A stretch of DNA of 56,290 bases from Fischerella sp. PCC 9431 (GTDB lineage: Bacteria > Cyanobacteriota > Cyanobacteriia > Cyanobacteriales > Nostocaceae): positions 2,937,600 through 2,993,889 of the forward strand of contig NZ_KE650771.1 of assembly GCF_000447295.1 (NCBI RefSeq), read 5' to 3'. Of the stretch, positions 29,058 through 36,490 are shown in pieces. Numbering within the stretch: position 1 is the first letter of the stretch; every line of letters starts with the position of its first letter. A model generated the notes under the pieces. The model saw only the letters and a list, made by a program, of their open reading frames with translations. It ran no database searches and was not told the DNA's origin. Made by a program: the position numbers and the translations under genes.

Positions 29058-29079
29058 GAGACGCGATAAATCGCGTCTC
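29058..29079. repeat. dispersed palindrome GAGACGCGAT-ATCGCGTCTC
   Basis: A 10-bp perfect stem with a 2-nt loop lies between convergent genes. It is preceded by two degraded direct copies of ATGAGACGYGAC (about 29033-29056). Related words recur at 31539-31546, 45632-45639 and, as a full hairpin, at 47418-47446, so this is a dispersed repeat family. Confidence 0.75.
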
Positions 29080-29162
29080 TACAACAGAATTAATCTGTCA
29101 CATTCTTTTCTTTTTTTAAATTGGTATTACTTCTTAATATCAAAAATCAAGTTTATGCAAAT

Positions 29163-29780
29163 TCAAAAAATTTGCTCTAATTTTTGAAAGTCACGCTGCA
29201 CCTCATTCCACAAAGCCTTATTGTGGGGATCTGTTTTTAAGGCTTTTTTCAGATATATTTTGGCTTTGGGTAACTGGTTTTGTTTGATCAGTACTCGTCC
29301 CCAAATTTGATAGGCGATCGCTTGCCATTGTCGCACTTCTGGATCTTGTGGTAAACGCGCTGCTAAAGCTTCCGCTAGTGCGATCGCCTGGGGAAACCTT
29401 TTTTCTTTCAAAAATATTTGCAATTGTTCATAAGTTTGCCACTTCAATTGCTGTTCTACTTCCGACATTTGAGGCGGTTGTGGCGGTTGTGGTGTCGGTT
29501 GAGTTCTGAGTGTTGTTGTCGGCGTTTCTATAACGCTAGGTTGTGGATAAGTTACAGTTACTGTCTGAGTTGGCTGTGGGGCTATTTCTTGTGGGGCTAC
29601 CACCTGTAATAGCAACTTGTATGCCTCAGTTAAAGCAATAAACTTATCTTTGGCTTTGTTGTCATCTGGATTGATATCGGGATGGTATTGCTGTGCTAGG
29701 CGTCGATAAGACGCTTTAATGTCAGCAAAGGAAGCACCCGACCTTAAACCCAACAAACGGTAGTAATCTCCAAGATCCAT
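29163..29780 (-). CDS. J-domain protein with C-terminal TPR-like helices
   Basis: The 205-residue protein has a canonical N-terminal J domain (about 5-62) with the HPD triad at 33-35, which stimulates Hsp70 ATPases. A Pro/Thr/Gln-rich linker (about 66-105) leads to a helical tail (about 112-205) with TPR-like units (AIALAEALAARLPQDP, AKIYLKKALKTDPHN). It lacks the zinc finger and client-binding domain of true DnaJ, so it is a class III co-chaperone. It is convergent with the giant Hsp70-like gene and may be its partner, which is inference. Confidence 0.9.
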   Translation of the reverse strand: MDLGDYYRLLGLRSGASFADIKASYRRLAQQYHPDINPDDNKAKDKFIALTEAYKLLLQVVAPQEIAPQPTQTVTVTYPQPSVIETPTTTLRTQPTPQPPQPPQMSEVEQQLKWQTYEQLQIFLKEKRFPQAIALAEALAARLPQDPEVRQWQAIAYQIWGRVLIKQNQLPKAKIYLKKALKTDPHNKALWNEVQRDFQKLEQIF

Positions 29781-29869
29781 CGTGATCTACAAGAAGCATT
29801 AATATCAGCTATCAGCATATAGCTTAATGCCTAAACTACCCAATTATAAAGACCAAATTGCCATTTTTG

Positions 29870-30048
29870 AGGAAAGGGGAATAGGGATCGGGGAATAGGG
29901 ATTGGGGAATAGGGATCGGGGATTGGGCATTGGTTATTCCCCACCTCTCCCTGCTCCCTTGTCCTCCTTCCCAATTTTTAATTTTTAATTTTTAATTTTT
30001 AATTGTTTTGTCCCCCTTGTCCCCAATCCCCAATCCCCGATCCCCGAT
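29870..30048. repeat. STRR-type heptamer arrays forming a long inverted repeat
   Basis: A G-rich array (GGGGAAT/AGGGATC words, about 29876-29927) faces a C-rich array of four exact heptamers, CCCCAAT x2 and CCCCGAT x2 (30021-30048). ATCGGGGATTGGG (29915-29927) is the exact complement of CCCAATCCCCGAT (30029-30041). Between them lie four tandem AATTTTT heptamers (29973-30000). This matches the short tandemly repeated repetitive sequences of heterocystous cyanobacteria. The transcript of either strand could fold into a long hairpin. Confidence 0.85.
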
Positions 30049-30050
30049 TT

Positions 30051-30653
30051 CTAATTCGGCCGTTCTTCAATTACTTTGTCAATCAAGCCATATTCTTTTG
30101 CTTCCGCAGCAGACATGAAAAAGTCTCTTTCGGAGTCTTTTTCTATTCTCTCTAGCGATTGACCAGTATTTTGAGCGTAGATTTCGTTCATCTGATGGCG
30201 GATACGCAGAATTTCTCTCGCTTCGATTTCAATATCGCTTGCTTGTCCACGCATACCACCAGGAAGCAATGGTTGGTGAATCATAATCCGGGAGTGGGGT
30301 AAAGCTAGGCGTTTGCCTTTTGTACCACCCGCCAGGAGGAAAGAACCCATAGAAGCGGCTAAACCTACACAAATCGTCACCACATCAGATTTGATGTGTT
30401 GCATGGTGTCATAAACCGCCAAGCCAGAGTCGATCGCACCACCAGGAGAATTTATATACAAATAAATATCTTTGCCTGGATCTTCAGAGTCCAGATATAA
30501 CATGATGGCGATAATCTCGTTGGCGAGTTTATCATCAATTTCTTCCCCTAAAAAGATGATGCGATCGCGCGCCAGACGACTGTAAATATGAATCCACTGG
30601 GTGAATTGTTCCCCCGGTAATCTGTAGGGAACGCTGGGATAGCCAATAGGCAT
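30051..30653 (-). CDS. clpP: ATP-dependent Clp protease proteolytic subunit (ClpP3-like)
   Basis: This is a catalytic ClpP subunit of 200 residues. The Ser101 (GLAASMGSF), His126 (MIHQPLL) and Asp177 (DSERDFFM) triad is intact. It lies immediately downstream of a ClpR gene on the same strand, matching the ClpR-ClpP3 gene pair of cyanobacteria. The two subunits form a mixed ring that works with a Clp ATPase and is essential in unicellular species. The assignment to ClpP3 rests on the ClpR neighbour. A 102-bp heptamer-repeat spacer separates the two genes. The stop lies beside the STRR inverted repeat. Confidence 0.95.
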   Translation of the reverse strand: MPIGYPSVPYRLPGEQFTQWIHIYSRLARDRIIFLGEEIDDKLANEIIAIMLYLDSEDPGKDIYLYINSPGGAIDSGLAVYDTMQHIKSDVVTICVGLAASMGSFLLAGGTKGKRLALPHSRIMIHQPLLPGGMRGQASDIEIEAREILRIRHQMNEIYAQNTGQSLERIEKDSERDFFMSAAEAKEYGLIDKVIEERPN

Positions 30654-30667
30654 AGTTTACTCCGTTT

Positions 30668-30755
30668 GTCAATGATCAATGGTCAATAGTCAATAGTCAA
30701 TGGTCAATGGTCGATATAAAATTCTCTGGACAATTGACACTTGACATTTGACTAT
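30668..30755. repeat. GTCAATR heptamer array and copy 1 of a direct repeat flanking clpR
   Basis: Seven-nt periodic words (GTCAATG, GTCAATA) run from 30668 to about 30712. From 30698 a 58-bp block that includes GATATAAAATTCTCTGGACA is nearly identical to 31596-31659 on the other side of clpR. The whole lies in the clpR-clpP3 spacer. Confidence 0.85.
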
Positions 30756-31430
30756 TTAGAGAATTCCTGCTGCTGCTGGGGTGGTGGCGACTTCGGATTT
30801 TTCAAAAACTCGGTCTATCAAACCGTATTCCACAGCTTGCTGGGGAGTCATGTAAAAGTGACGATCCATATCCTTCACGATTTTTTCTGGGGATTGTCCT
30901 GTGGTACGTGAGAGGATATCTACCATCGCCGTTTTATTGTTGAGTACCTCTTTGGCTTGGATTTGAATATCCGTTGCTTGTCCTTGGGCAAAACTTCTAG
31001 GTTGGTGTAAGACAATGCTGGAATGGGACAAACTAGCACGACAACCTTTAGTACCAGCACTCAGAAGTATTGCAGCCATACCTACTGCTTTACCGATACA
31101 GATAGTATGGATGGGGGGTTTAATGTACTTCATTGTGTCGTAGATGGCGAAAGCTTCGGTTTCAAAACCAAATAGCCGCCCCATCTGACCGGAACTACCA
31201 TCGGAAGTACCTGTAGAATTAATGTAAATTTTGATTGGTTTATCTGGATCATCAGACTGCAAATACAGCAGTTCAGCAATGATGAGTTTTGTCACCTCTG
31301 CAAATAAGGGAGTTCCCAGATAGACAATTCGCTCTTTCAATAATAGAGAAGGCAAATCTGGTGGTGGTGTGCGGTAGAAGTTATCGCCGTAGTAGGGGGC
31401 TTGCACAGCCTTGATGGGAGAAACGTCCAT
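30756..31430 (-). CDS. clpR: ClpR, non-catalytic ClpP-like subunit
   Basis: This ClpP paralogue of 224 residues has lost its catalytic residues. The Ser position reads Gly117 (GKAVGMAAILL) and the Asp position reads His (DMDRHFYM), while the His remains (His142, LHQPRS). It has the extra loop STGTSDGSSGQMGRLFGFET (about 72-91) that marks ClpR, absent from ClpP. ClpR assembles with ClpP3 in a mixed heptameric ring and modulates chamber access. It is the first gene of a clpR-clpP3 unit. Near-identical direct repeats flank it. Confidence 0.95.
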   Translation of the reverse strand: MDVSPIKAVQAPYYGDNFYRTPPPDLPSLLLKERIVYLGTPLFAEVTKLIIAELLYLQSDDPDKPIKIYINSTGTSDGSSGQMGRLFGFETEAFAIYDTMKYIKPPIHTICIGKAVGMAAILLSAGTKGCRASLSHSSIVLHQPRSFAQGQATDIQIQAKEVLNNKTAMVDILSRTTGQSPEKIVKDMDRHFYMTPQQAVEYGLIDRVFEKSEVATTPAAAGIL

Positions 31431-31746
31431 AGGAACTGTTGCTTGAAATAATGCCGTTAACTGTAATACATCCTAACGCGATGCTAGGGTTGTTGGAGGT
31501 GTGGATTACTCGCTAAGTTTAGTCAAGGGTCGTTAGTAGAGACGCGATTATACTCTTACCTTGAAGCCGCTCTTACGAGCGTCTACGCTTCTGTACAATG
31601 GTCAATGGTCAATATAAAATTCTCTGGACAATTGACACTTGACCCTTGACATTTGACTACTTTTAATAAATATCTTTTCCGTAGAGGGGATCTTAGGGTC
31701 TGAAGTTATTTATAAATATGTATATCCTGCATGGAAACCTGAGATT
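31431..31746. other. clpR / vWA divergent intergenic stretch with repeats
   Basis: These 316 bp contain no gene. They carry a degenerate GAGACGCGA repeat (about 31538-31546), a hairpin-like GAAGC...GCTTC segment (about 31564-31592) and copy 2 of the clpR-flanking direct repeat (31596-31659). Promoters for clpR and the vWA gene must lie here but are not evident. Confidence 0.5.
31596..31659. repeat. copy 2 of the clpR-flanking direct repeat
   Basis: This is the same sequence as 30698-30755 except for one A/G change and one additional 7-bp unit (CCTTGAC). The indel of exactly one heptamer shows that the repeat changes in 7-nt steps. Confidence 0.85.
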
Positions 31747-32991
31747 ATGAAGGTTAGTTTGCTGCCTACGCTAAATGATGGCAATTTGGATGCCAATCAA
31801 ATGAACAGTCAACGTCAGTTGGCAATTTCTCTATCTGCGATCGCAGAAGTTAGTGATCGTAATGTACCACTGAATTTATGCTTAATTCTTGATCATAGTG
31901 GTTCAATGAGTGGGCGACCGCTTGAAACTGTCAAAAAAGCGGCTAACCAAATTGTTGATAGACTCAAGGAAGGCGATCGCCTGAGTGTGGTTGTTTTTGA
32001 TCACCGCGCTAAAGTATTAGTACCGAATCAAATTGTTAATGATAAAGAGGCTATTAAACAGAAAATAAATCGCTTGGCTGCTGATGGTGGAACTGCGATT
32101 GATGAAGGATTGCGTTTGGGTATTGAGGAACTAGCAAAAGGTAAAAAAGAAACTGTTTCTCAAGCCTTTTTATTAACTGATGGTGAGAATGAACACGGCG
32201 ACAACAAACGTTGTTTGAAATTTGCTCAGTTAGCTGCCAGTTACAATTTAACTTTGAATACTTTGGGATTTGGTGATAATTGGAACCAAGATATTCTGGA
32301 AAAAATTGCTGATGGTGGTGGTGGGACTTTATCTTATATTCAACGACCAGAACAGGCTGTAGATGAGTTTGCCCGTCTTTTTAGTCGGGTACAAGCTGTG
32401 GCATTAACTAATGCTTATTTGATCTTTTCTTTCATGCCAAAAGTACGATTAGCAGAACTCAAACCTGTAGCCCAAGTTTCTCCAGATACGATTGAATTAC
32501 CGGTACAACAAGAAGCAGATGGGCGTTTTGCTGTGCGTCTGGGAGACTTGATGAAGGATACAGAAAGAGTAGTTTTAGCAAATATTTATTTAGGACAATT
32601 TGCTGCTGGTAAACATGTGATTGCTAATGTACAAGTACGCTATGATGATCCTGCCCAAAACGGTACTGGGTTACTTTCAGAAAATATGCCTGTGGAGGTG
32701 AATGTGGTTCCAGCTTACCAAGGTGAGGCTAATCCAGAGGTACAACAGCATATTTTGGCATTAGCGAAGTATCGGCAAACTCAACTGGCCGAAGCAAAAT
32801 TACAACAAGGCGATCGCGCTGGTGCTGCAACGATGTTGCAAACTGCTGCCAAAACGGCTTTGCAAATGGGAGATGTGGGTGCAGCAACAGTGTTACAAAC
32901 TTCTGCGACAAGATTGCAATCTGGAGAAGAGTTATCCCAAAGCGATCGCAAAAAAACCAGAATTGTCTCAAAGACGATTTTGCAAGAGTAA
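31747..32991 (+). CDS. von Willebrand factor type A domain protein
   Basis: The 414-residue protein has a vWA domain (about 40-220) with a full MIDAS metal site: Asp49-x-Ser51-x-Ser53 (LDHSGSMSG), Thr in DGGTAIDEG and Asp in LLTDGEN. A beta-rich region follows (about 220-330), then a helical C-terminus with Ala/Gln-rich repeats. No signal peptide is seen, so it is probably cytosolic. vWA proteins bind partners through a bound divalent ion. No chelatase or MoxR ATPase lies nearby to suggest a partner. Confidence 0.88.
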   Translation: MKVSLLPTLNDGNLDANQMNSQRQLAISLSAIAEVSDRNVPLNLCLILDHSGSMSGRPLETVKKAANQIVDRLKEGDRLSVVVFDHRAKVLVPNQIVNDKEAIKQKINRLAADGGTAIDEGLRLGIEELAKGKKETVSQAFLLTDGENEHGDNKRCLKFAQLAASYNLTLNTLGFGDNWNQDILEKIADGGGGTLSYIQRPEQAVDEFARLFSRVQAVALTNAYLIFSFMPKVRLAELKPVAQVSPDTIELPVQQEADGRFAVRLGDLMKDTERVVLANIYLGQFAAGKHVIANVQVRYDDPAQNGTGLLSENMPVEVNVVPAYQGEANPEVQQHILALAKYRQTQLAEAKLQQGDRAGAATMLQTAAKTALQMGDVGAATVLQTSATRLQSGEELSQSDRKKTRIVSKTILQE

Positions 32992-32999
32992 TTATTATT

Positions 33000-33023
33000 T
33001 AGGGTGGGCTTTTTGCCTACCCT
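33000..33023 (+). terminator. possible terminator hairpin after the vWA gene
   Basis: AGGGTGGGC (33001-33009) pairs with GCCTACCCT (33015-33023) with one G-T pair and a short T-rich loop. No T run follows, so it may only mark the mRNA end. Confidence 0.5.
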
Positions 33024-33073
33024 ATAGGATCAAACATCAACAGTCAAAATCTAGAATAAACTAAGAGAAAATA

Positions 33074-33460
33074 ATGAAAACTGCGGGGATTCATCATGTA
33101 GCGATTATTTGTTCTAATTATGAATGTTCTAAAAAATTTTACACGGAAGTTTTAGGTTTTTCTATTATTAATGAGACTTTTAGAAAAGAGAGAAATTCTT
33201 ATAAATTAGATTTACGAGTCGGAGATAATCACCAAATTGAGTTATTTTCTTTTCCAAATCCTCCGCAAAGAGTTAGTAATCCGGAGGCTTGTGGCTTAAG
33301 ACATTTAGCTTTTAATGTGGAGAATATTGAGAAAGTTGTGACTGAGTTAAAAGCTAAAGGTATTGAGGTTGAAGATATTAGAATTGATGAAATTACAGGC
33401 AAGAAATTTACGTTTTTTCAAGACCCGGATGCTTTACCATTGGAAATATATGAGAGTTAA
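33074..33460 (+). CDS. VOC (glyoxalase/bleomycin resistance) family protein
   Basis: This small 128-residue protein has the paired beta-alpha-beta-beta-beta units of the VOC fold. It opens IHHVAIICSNYECSKKFYTEVLGF, given in part. The conserved metal ligands are suggested by His8 (IHHVAI), Glu (QIELF), His (LRHLAF) and Glu near the C-terminus (PLEIYES). It resembles the SMU1112c/YwkD subgroup of glyoxalase I-like proteins, whose substrates are not known. It stands as a single gene. Confidence 0.85.
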   Translation: MKTAGIHHVAIICSNYECSKKFYTEVLGFSIINETFRKERNSYKLDLRVGDNHQIELFSFPNPPQRVSNPEACGLRHLAFNVENIEKVVTELKAKGIEVEDIRIDEITGKKFTFFQDPDALPLEIYES

Positions 33461-33569
33461 GACATAATGACCATTAATTACAAATCAAGAGACAAAACGC
33501 AATCTACTGAACTTTCCTATACAATAAAAAAAATAAAGTTAAGCAAAATCAGGATGAAGAGCATCTACG

Positions 33570-33986
33570 ATGGCTAAAGATGTCTTCCATCAACAGGTAA
33601 AAAAGGCATTAATCAAAGACGGATGGACTATCACTAATGACCCTCTCATCATTCGTATTAGCGAAGCCGTAAAATTACAAATCGATTTGGCAGCAGAAAG
33701 TGCGATCGCCGCAGAACGGGACTCAGAAAAAATTGCTGTAGAAATTAAAAGCTTTGTTGGAGACTCAGATATTAGCGCATTTCATACTGCTTTGGGTCAA
33801 TATCTGAACTATTGCCAAGCACTTGAAGAACAGGAACCAGAGCGAATTGTTTACTTAGCCATTCCCTGGGAAACCTATCAAGATTTTTTTCAGCTTTCCT
33901 TCATCCAACGCGCTCTCAGACGTTACCAAATTAAATTGATGATTTACGATCCTAAACTCGAGGAGATTAAGCAATGGATAAAATAG
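33570..33986 (+). CDS. xisH: XisH family protein
   Basis: This 138-residue protein opens AKDVFHQQVKKALIKDGW and matches the fdxN-element excision controlling factor XisH. The family has a PD-(D/E)xK-like nuclease core, and the expected acids are visible: Asp39 (LQIDLAAE) and Glu58-x-Lys60 (IAVEIKSF). Its reading frame overlaps xisI by 13 bp, so the two are co-translated. XisH and XisI are needed with XisF for fdxN excision in Anabaena. Many paralogues occur far from any excision element, as here, and their role is open. Confidence 0.93.
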   Translation: MAKDVFHQQVKKALIKDGWTITNDPLIIRISEAVKLQIDLAAESAIAAERDSEKIAVEIKSFVGDSDISAFHTALGQYLNYCQALEEQEPERIVYLAIPWETYQDFFQLSFIQRALRRYQIKLMIYDPKLEEIKQWIK

Positions 33987-34309
33987 AACGCTATCGACAA
34001 TTGGTAAAGCAAATTTTGACTGAACATGCTCAAATAGGAACTACCAATGATACGGTGAAGGCAGAATTAATATTTGATAGCGAACATGACCATTATCAAC
34101 TTGCTTATGTGGGTTGGCAGGGAGATAAGCGTGTATTTGGTCCTGTTATGCACTTTGATATTCAGGATGGCAAAATTTGGATTCAATATAACGGTACTGA
34201 AGAGTTGATTGCTGAAAGACTACTGGAGATGGGTGTACCCACTTCAGATATTGTGCTGGGTTTTCATTCCTCTTTTAAACGTCAATTTACCCGTTATGCA
34301 GTTGGTTAA
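33974..34309 (+). CDS. xisI: XisI family protein
   Basis: This 111-residue protein is the partner of XisH. It has the family pattern MDKIERYRQLVKQIL at the start, YQLAYVGWQGDKRVFG in the middle and the VLGFHSSFKRQFTRYA tail. It starts inside the last codons of xisH (13-bp overlap). The pair is conserved as a unit throughout filamentous cyanobacteria. XisI has no known enzymatic motif and may control or inhibit XisH. Confidence 0.93.
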   Translation: MDKIERYRQLVKQILTEHAQIGTTNDTVKAELIFDSEHDHYQLAYVGWQGDKRVFGPVMHFDIQDGKIWIQYNGTEELIAERLLEMGVPTSDIVLGFHSSFKRQFTRYAVG

Positions 34310-34328
34310 AGATGAACAAAGCTAGATT

Positions 34329-36374
34329 ATGAAATCTTCCCTGTTGTTGTTTGCGATTTTCCTAATCTCGCTGGTGTCACGTACTTTAGCAATTACCGCT
34401 TCTCTCAATACTGATGAGGGATTGTGGATTTATCGTGGTAGCCAGTTTATCAAACGTTTGTTCGAGGGAGATTTAACTCATACAATTCTCAAGCACCATC
34501 CAGGGGTTCCCAATATGTGGCTAAGTGGTAGCGGGATGTTGGTGAATTGTTGGTTAAACAAGCTTTTTCCTAATTTTCTGGGTGTAGATTTACCTCCAGA
34601 GATCACCGCTTGTCTGAATTTAGAAGGATTTGCGATTAATTTGTATATTCTTCCCCGTTTAGTGCAAGCAGTGGTGACTTCTGCTTGTATGGTGTGTATA
34701 TATTTACTCACAAAGCGTTTATTAGGACAAGCGATCGCTCTTTGTACAATTACTCTTTTGTTATTAGAACCATTTTTTTTGGCATATCAGCGTTTTATCA
34801 CTACTGATGCGCTACAAGCTGACTTTGCGATTTTGGCTGTGCTGTCATTTTTGCTTTATTTGCGAAAAGATGGGGAACGTAAGTTTATTTTAGCTTCAGG
34901 AATATTTCTGGGATTAGCAACGGCAGCGAAAATTACAGCTTTGTTTTTATTACCTGCGATTGTAATTATTATCGGATTGATTGAGTTAGGAGTTTGGCAA
35001 GAAAATTTTCCTCAACGAGGTTGGAAGCAGCAGTTGCGAAGTTTTCGCCTTTGGGTAGGGACAATTCTAGTTACATTCATTCTTATATTCCCAGCAACTT
35101 GGGTTTCACCGGGATATGTTCTCAACAGAATCCGTGATGGTGTGTTACAAGAATCAGACCGGGGATTTTTGTTTTTCTTAGGACAACTCACCCATTCTCC
35201 AGGAATTCTATTTTATCCTTTGGTGTTGATATATCGTCTCTCACCAATATTGCAAGTGGGTTTGGTAACTACAAGTATAGTTTTGCTGATTCCCAAGCTA
35301 CGACATCGGCTAAAAAATAGCAGTGCGATCGCAGCGATCGCTTTAATTGCTGTCTGCGTGATTTTGATATTGTCAGCGAGTGAAAACAAAATTGACCGTT
35401 ATATTAATCTGTGTTTGCCAATGTTAGCAATACTTGCGGCTATTGGTTGGCTAGAAATTATTGCTGGAGTGAGATTTTGGGTTAACAAACTTTCTTCGCA
35501 ACTGAAAATTAGTAACGAGTGGGGTTGTATAATTATCTTTGCGTTGCAACTAGTTTTCCTTCTACCCTACCATCCCTATTACCTAACTTATTACAATCCT
35601 GTGTTTGGTGGTGCAGTCGCAGCCCAAAATATATTTATGATTGGTCAAGGGGAAGGTTTGGAACAAGTTGCCCAATGGTTGAACCAATCGCCCAATGTGA
35701 AGGAAACTAAAGTAGCAAGTTGGTATAGTCGTTATTTTTCCAGTTACTTCCACGGTCAAGTTTTACCCATAGACAAGCGTATTCCATCTGGTATTCAACC
35801 TTGGACACAAGCTCATCGAGTAGTATTCTACAAGAATCAATTGCAGCGTCAATTGCCAGAACCCAAGATGCTAGCTTATTTTACGAACCAGCAACCTTTA
35901 TATACAGTGCGGTTACAAAATATTGACTATGCATGGGTTTATCCTGGTCCATTAGCTTTACCTGAAGATTTAAAGCGTATCCAATTTCCCTTATCTTTGG
36001 CTTTTGGCGAAAAAGTCCGTTTGCTAGGTTACGACTTAAATAAAACGAAGATATCTAGCAATGAAGATTTGTTAGTCACATTGTATTGGGAATTTCTTGC
36101 ACCATTGCCAGGAGATGTTTCGATTAAAATAAATTTGCGCGATCGCCAAAATAATCCCCAAAATCATCAAAATAATATTGCCAATTTTTCTAGTACATCC
36201 CTTGTAAATGGGTATATATTTCCAGAACAGATAACCACAGGTACAGTAATACGAGATGTTCACAAGCTCAAAATTTCCGCAACGACACCACCGCAGTTTT
36301 ATCAGCTAGAGGTAGAGGGATTCTCCAGTCAAAAACAAGTTATTGGTGAAGTGGAAGTAAAGCAAAGGTTTTAA
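34329..36374 (+). CDS. GT39-type membrane glycosyltransferase (PMT/ArnT-like)
   Basis: This 681-residue polytopic membrane protein has 11-13 hydrophobic segments in its first 430 residues and a soluble C-terminal part on the outer side. The first extracytoplasmic loop has the acidic NTDEGLWIYRG motif in the place of the catalytic acids of PMT/ArnT enzymes, which use lipid-linked sugars. The C-terminal third (about 560-681) is beta-rich. The acceptor is unknown, but surface polysaccharide or protein glycosylation is likely. It starts 19 bp after xisI. Two more members of this clan occur at 36491 and 39943. Confidence 0.85.
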   Translation: MKSSLLLFAIFLISLVSRTLAITASLNTDEGLWIYRGSQFIKRLFEGDLTHTILKHHPGVPNMWLSGSGMLVNCWLNKLFPNFLGVDLPPEITACLNLEGFAINLYILPRLVQAVVTSACMVCIYLLTKRLLGQAIALCTITLLLLEPFFLAYQRFITTDALQADFAILAVLSFLLYLRKDGERKFILASGIFLGLATAAKITALFLLPAIVIIIGLIELGVWQENFPQRGWKQQLRSFRLWVGTILVTFILIFPATWVSPGYVLNRIRDGVLQESDRGFLFFLGQLTHSPGILFYPLVLIYRLSPILQVGLVTTSIVLLIPKLRHRLKNSSAIAAIALIAVCVILILSASENKIDRYINLCLPMLAILAAIGWLEIIAGVRFWVNKLSSQLKISNEWGCIIIFALQLVFLLPYHPYYLTYYNPVFGGAVAAQNIFMIGQGEGLEQVAQWLNQSPNVKETKVASWYSRYFSSYFHGQVLPIDKRIPSGIQPWTQAHRVVFYKNQLQRQLPEPKMLAYFTNQQPLYTVRLQNIDYAWVYPGPLALPEDLKRIQFPLSLAFGEKVRLLGYDLNKTKISSNEDLLVTLYWEFLAPLPGDVSIKINLRDRQNNPQNHQNNIANFSSTSLVNGYIFPEQITTGTVIRDVHKLKISATTPPQFYQLEVEGFSSQKQVIGEVEVKQRF

Positions 36375-36383
36375 ACTCTTTGC

Positions 36384-36470
36384 TAATAGCATAAGTCTTC
36401 TAAAGACGACTTCATTCAAACAGTCTGCTTCAGCAGACTTGAGCTATGAGACTGCGATTTCAATCGCAGG
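36384..36470. repeat. multi-hairpin intergenic repeat between convergent genes
   Basis: Three short stems follow each other. The first is an imperfect one around AAGTCTTCTAAAGACGACTT. The second is AGTCTGCT/AGCAGACT (36422-36439) and the third CTGCGATT/AATCGCAG (36452-36469), each of these with a 2-nt loop. The tandem arrangement is typical of mobile palindromic repeats and may also act as a bidirectional terminator. Confidence 0.75.
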
Positions 36471-36490
36471 AGTGATTTTTAAACATTTGA

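Noticed and set aside
30668-30712. Heptamer arrays considered as CRISPR or phage attachment sites
   Set aside because: The period is 7 nt with no spacers, similar arrays recur at other gene ends, and no integrase is near.
33570-34309. An excisable DNA element border at xisH/xisI
   Set aside because: No recombinase, direct-repeat border or interrupted gene is seen nearby.
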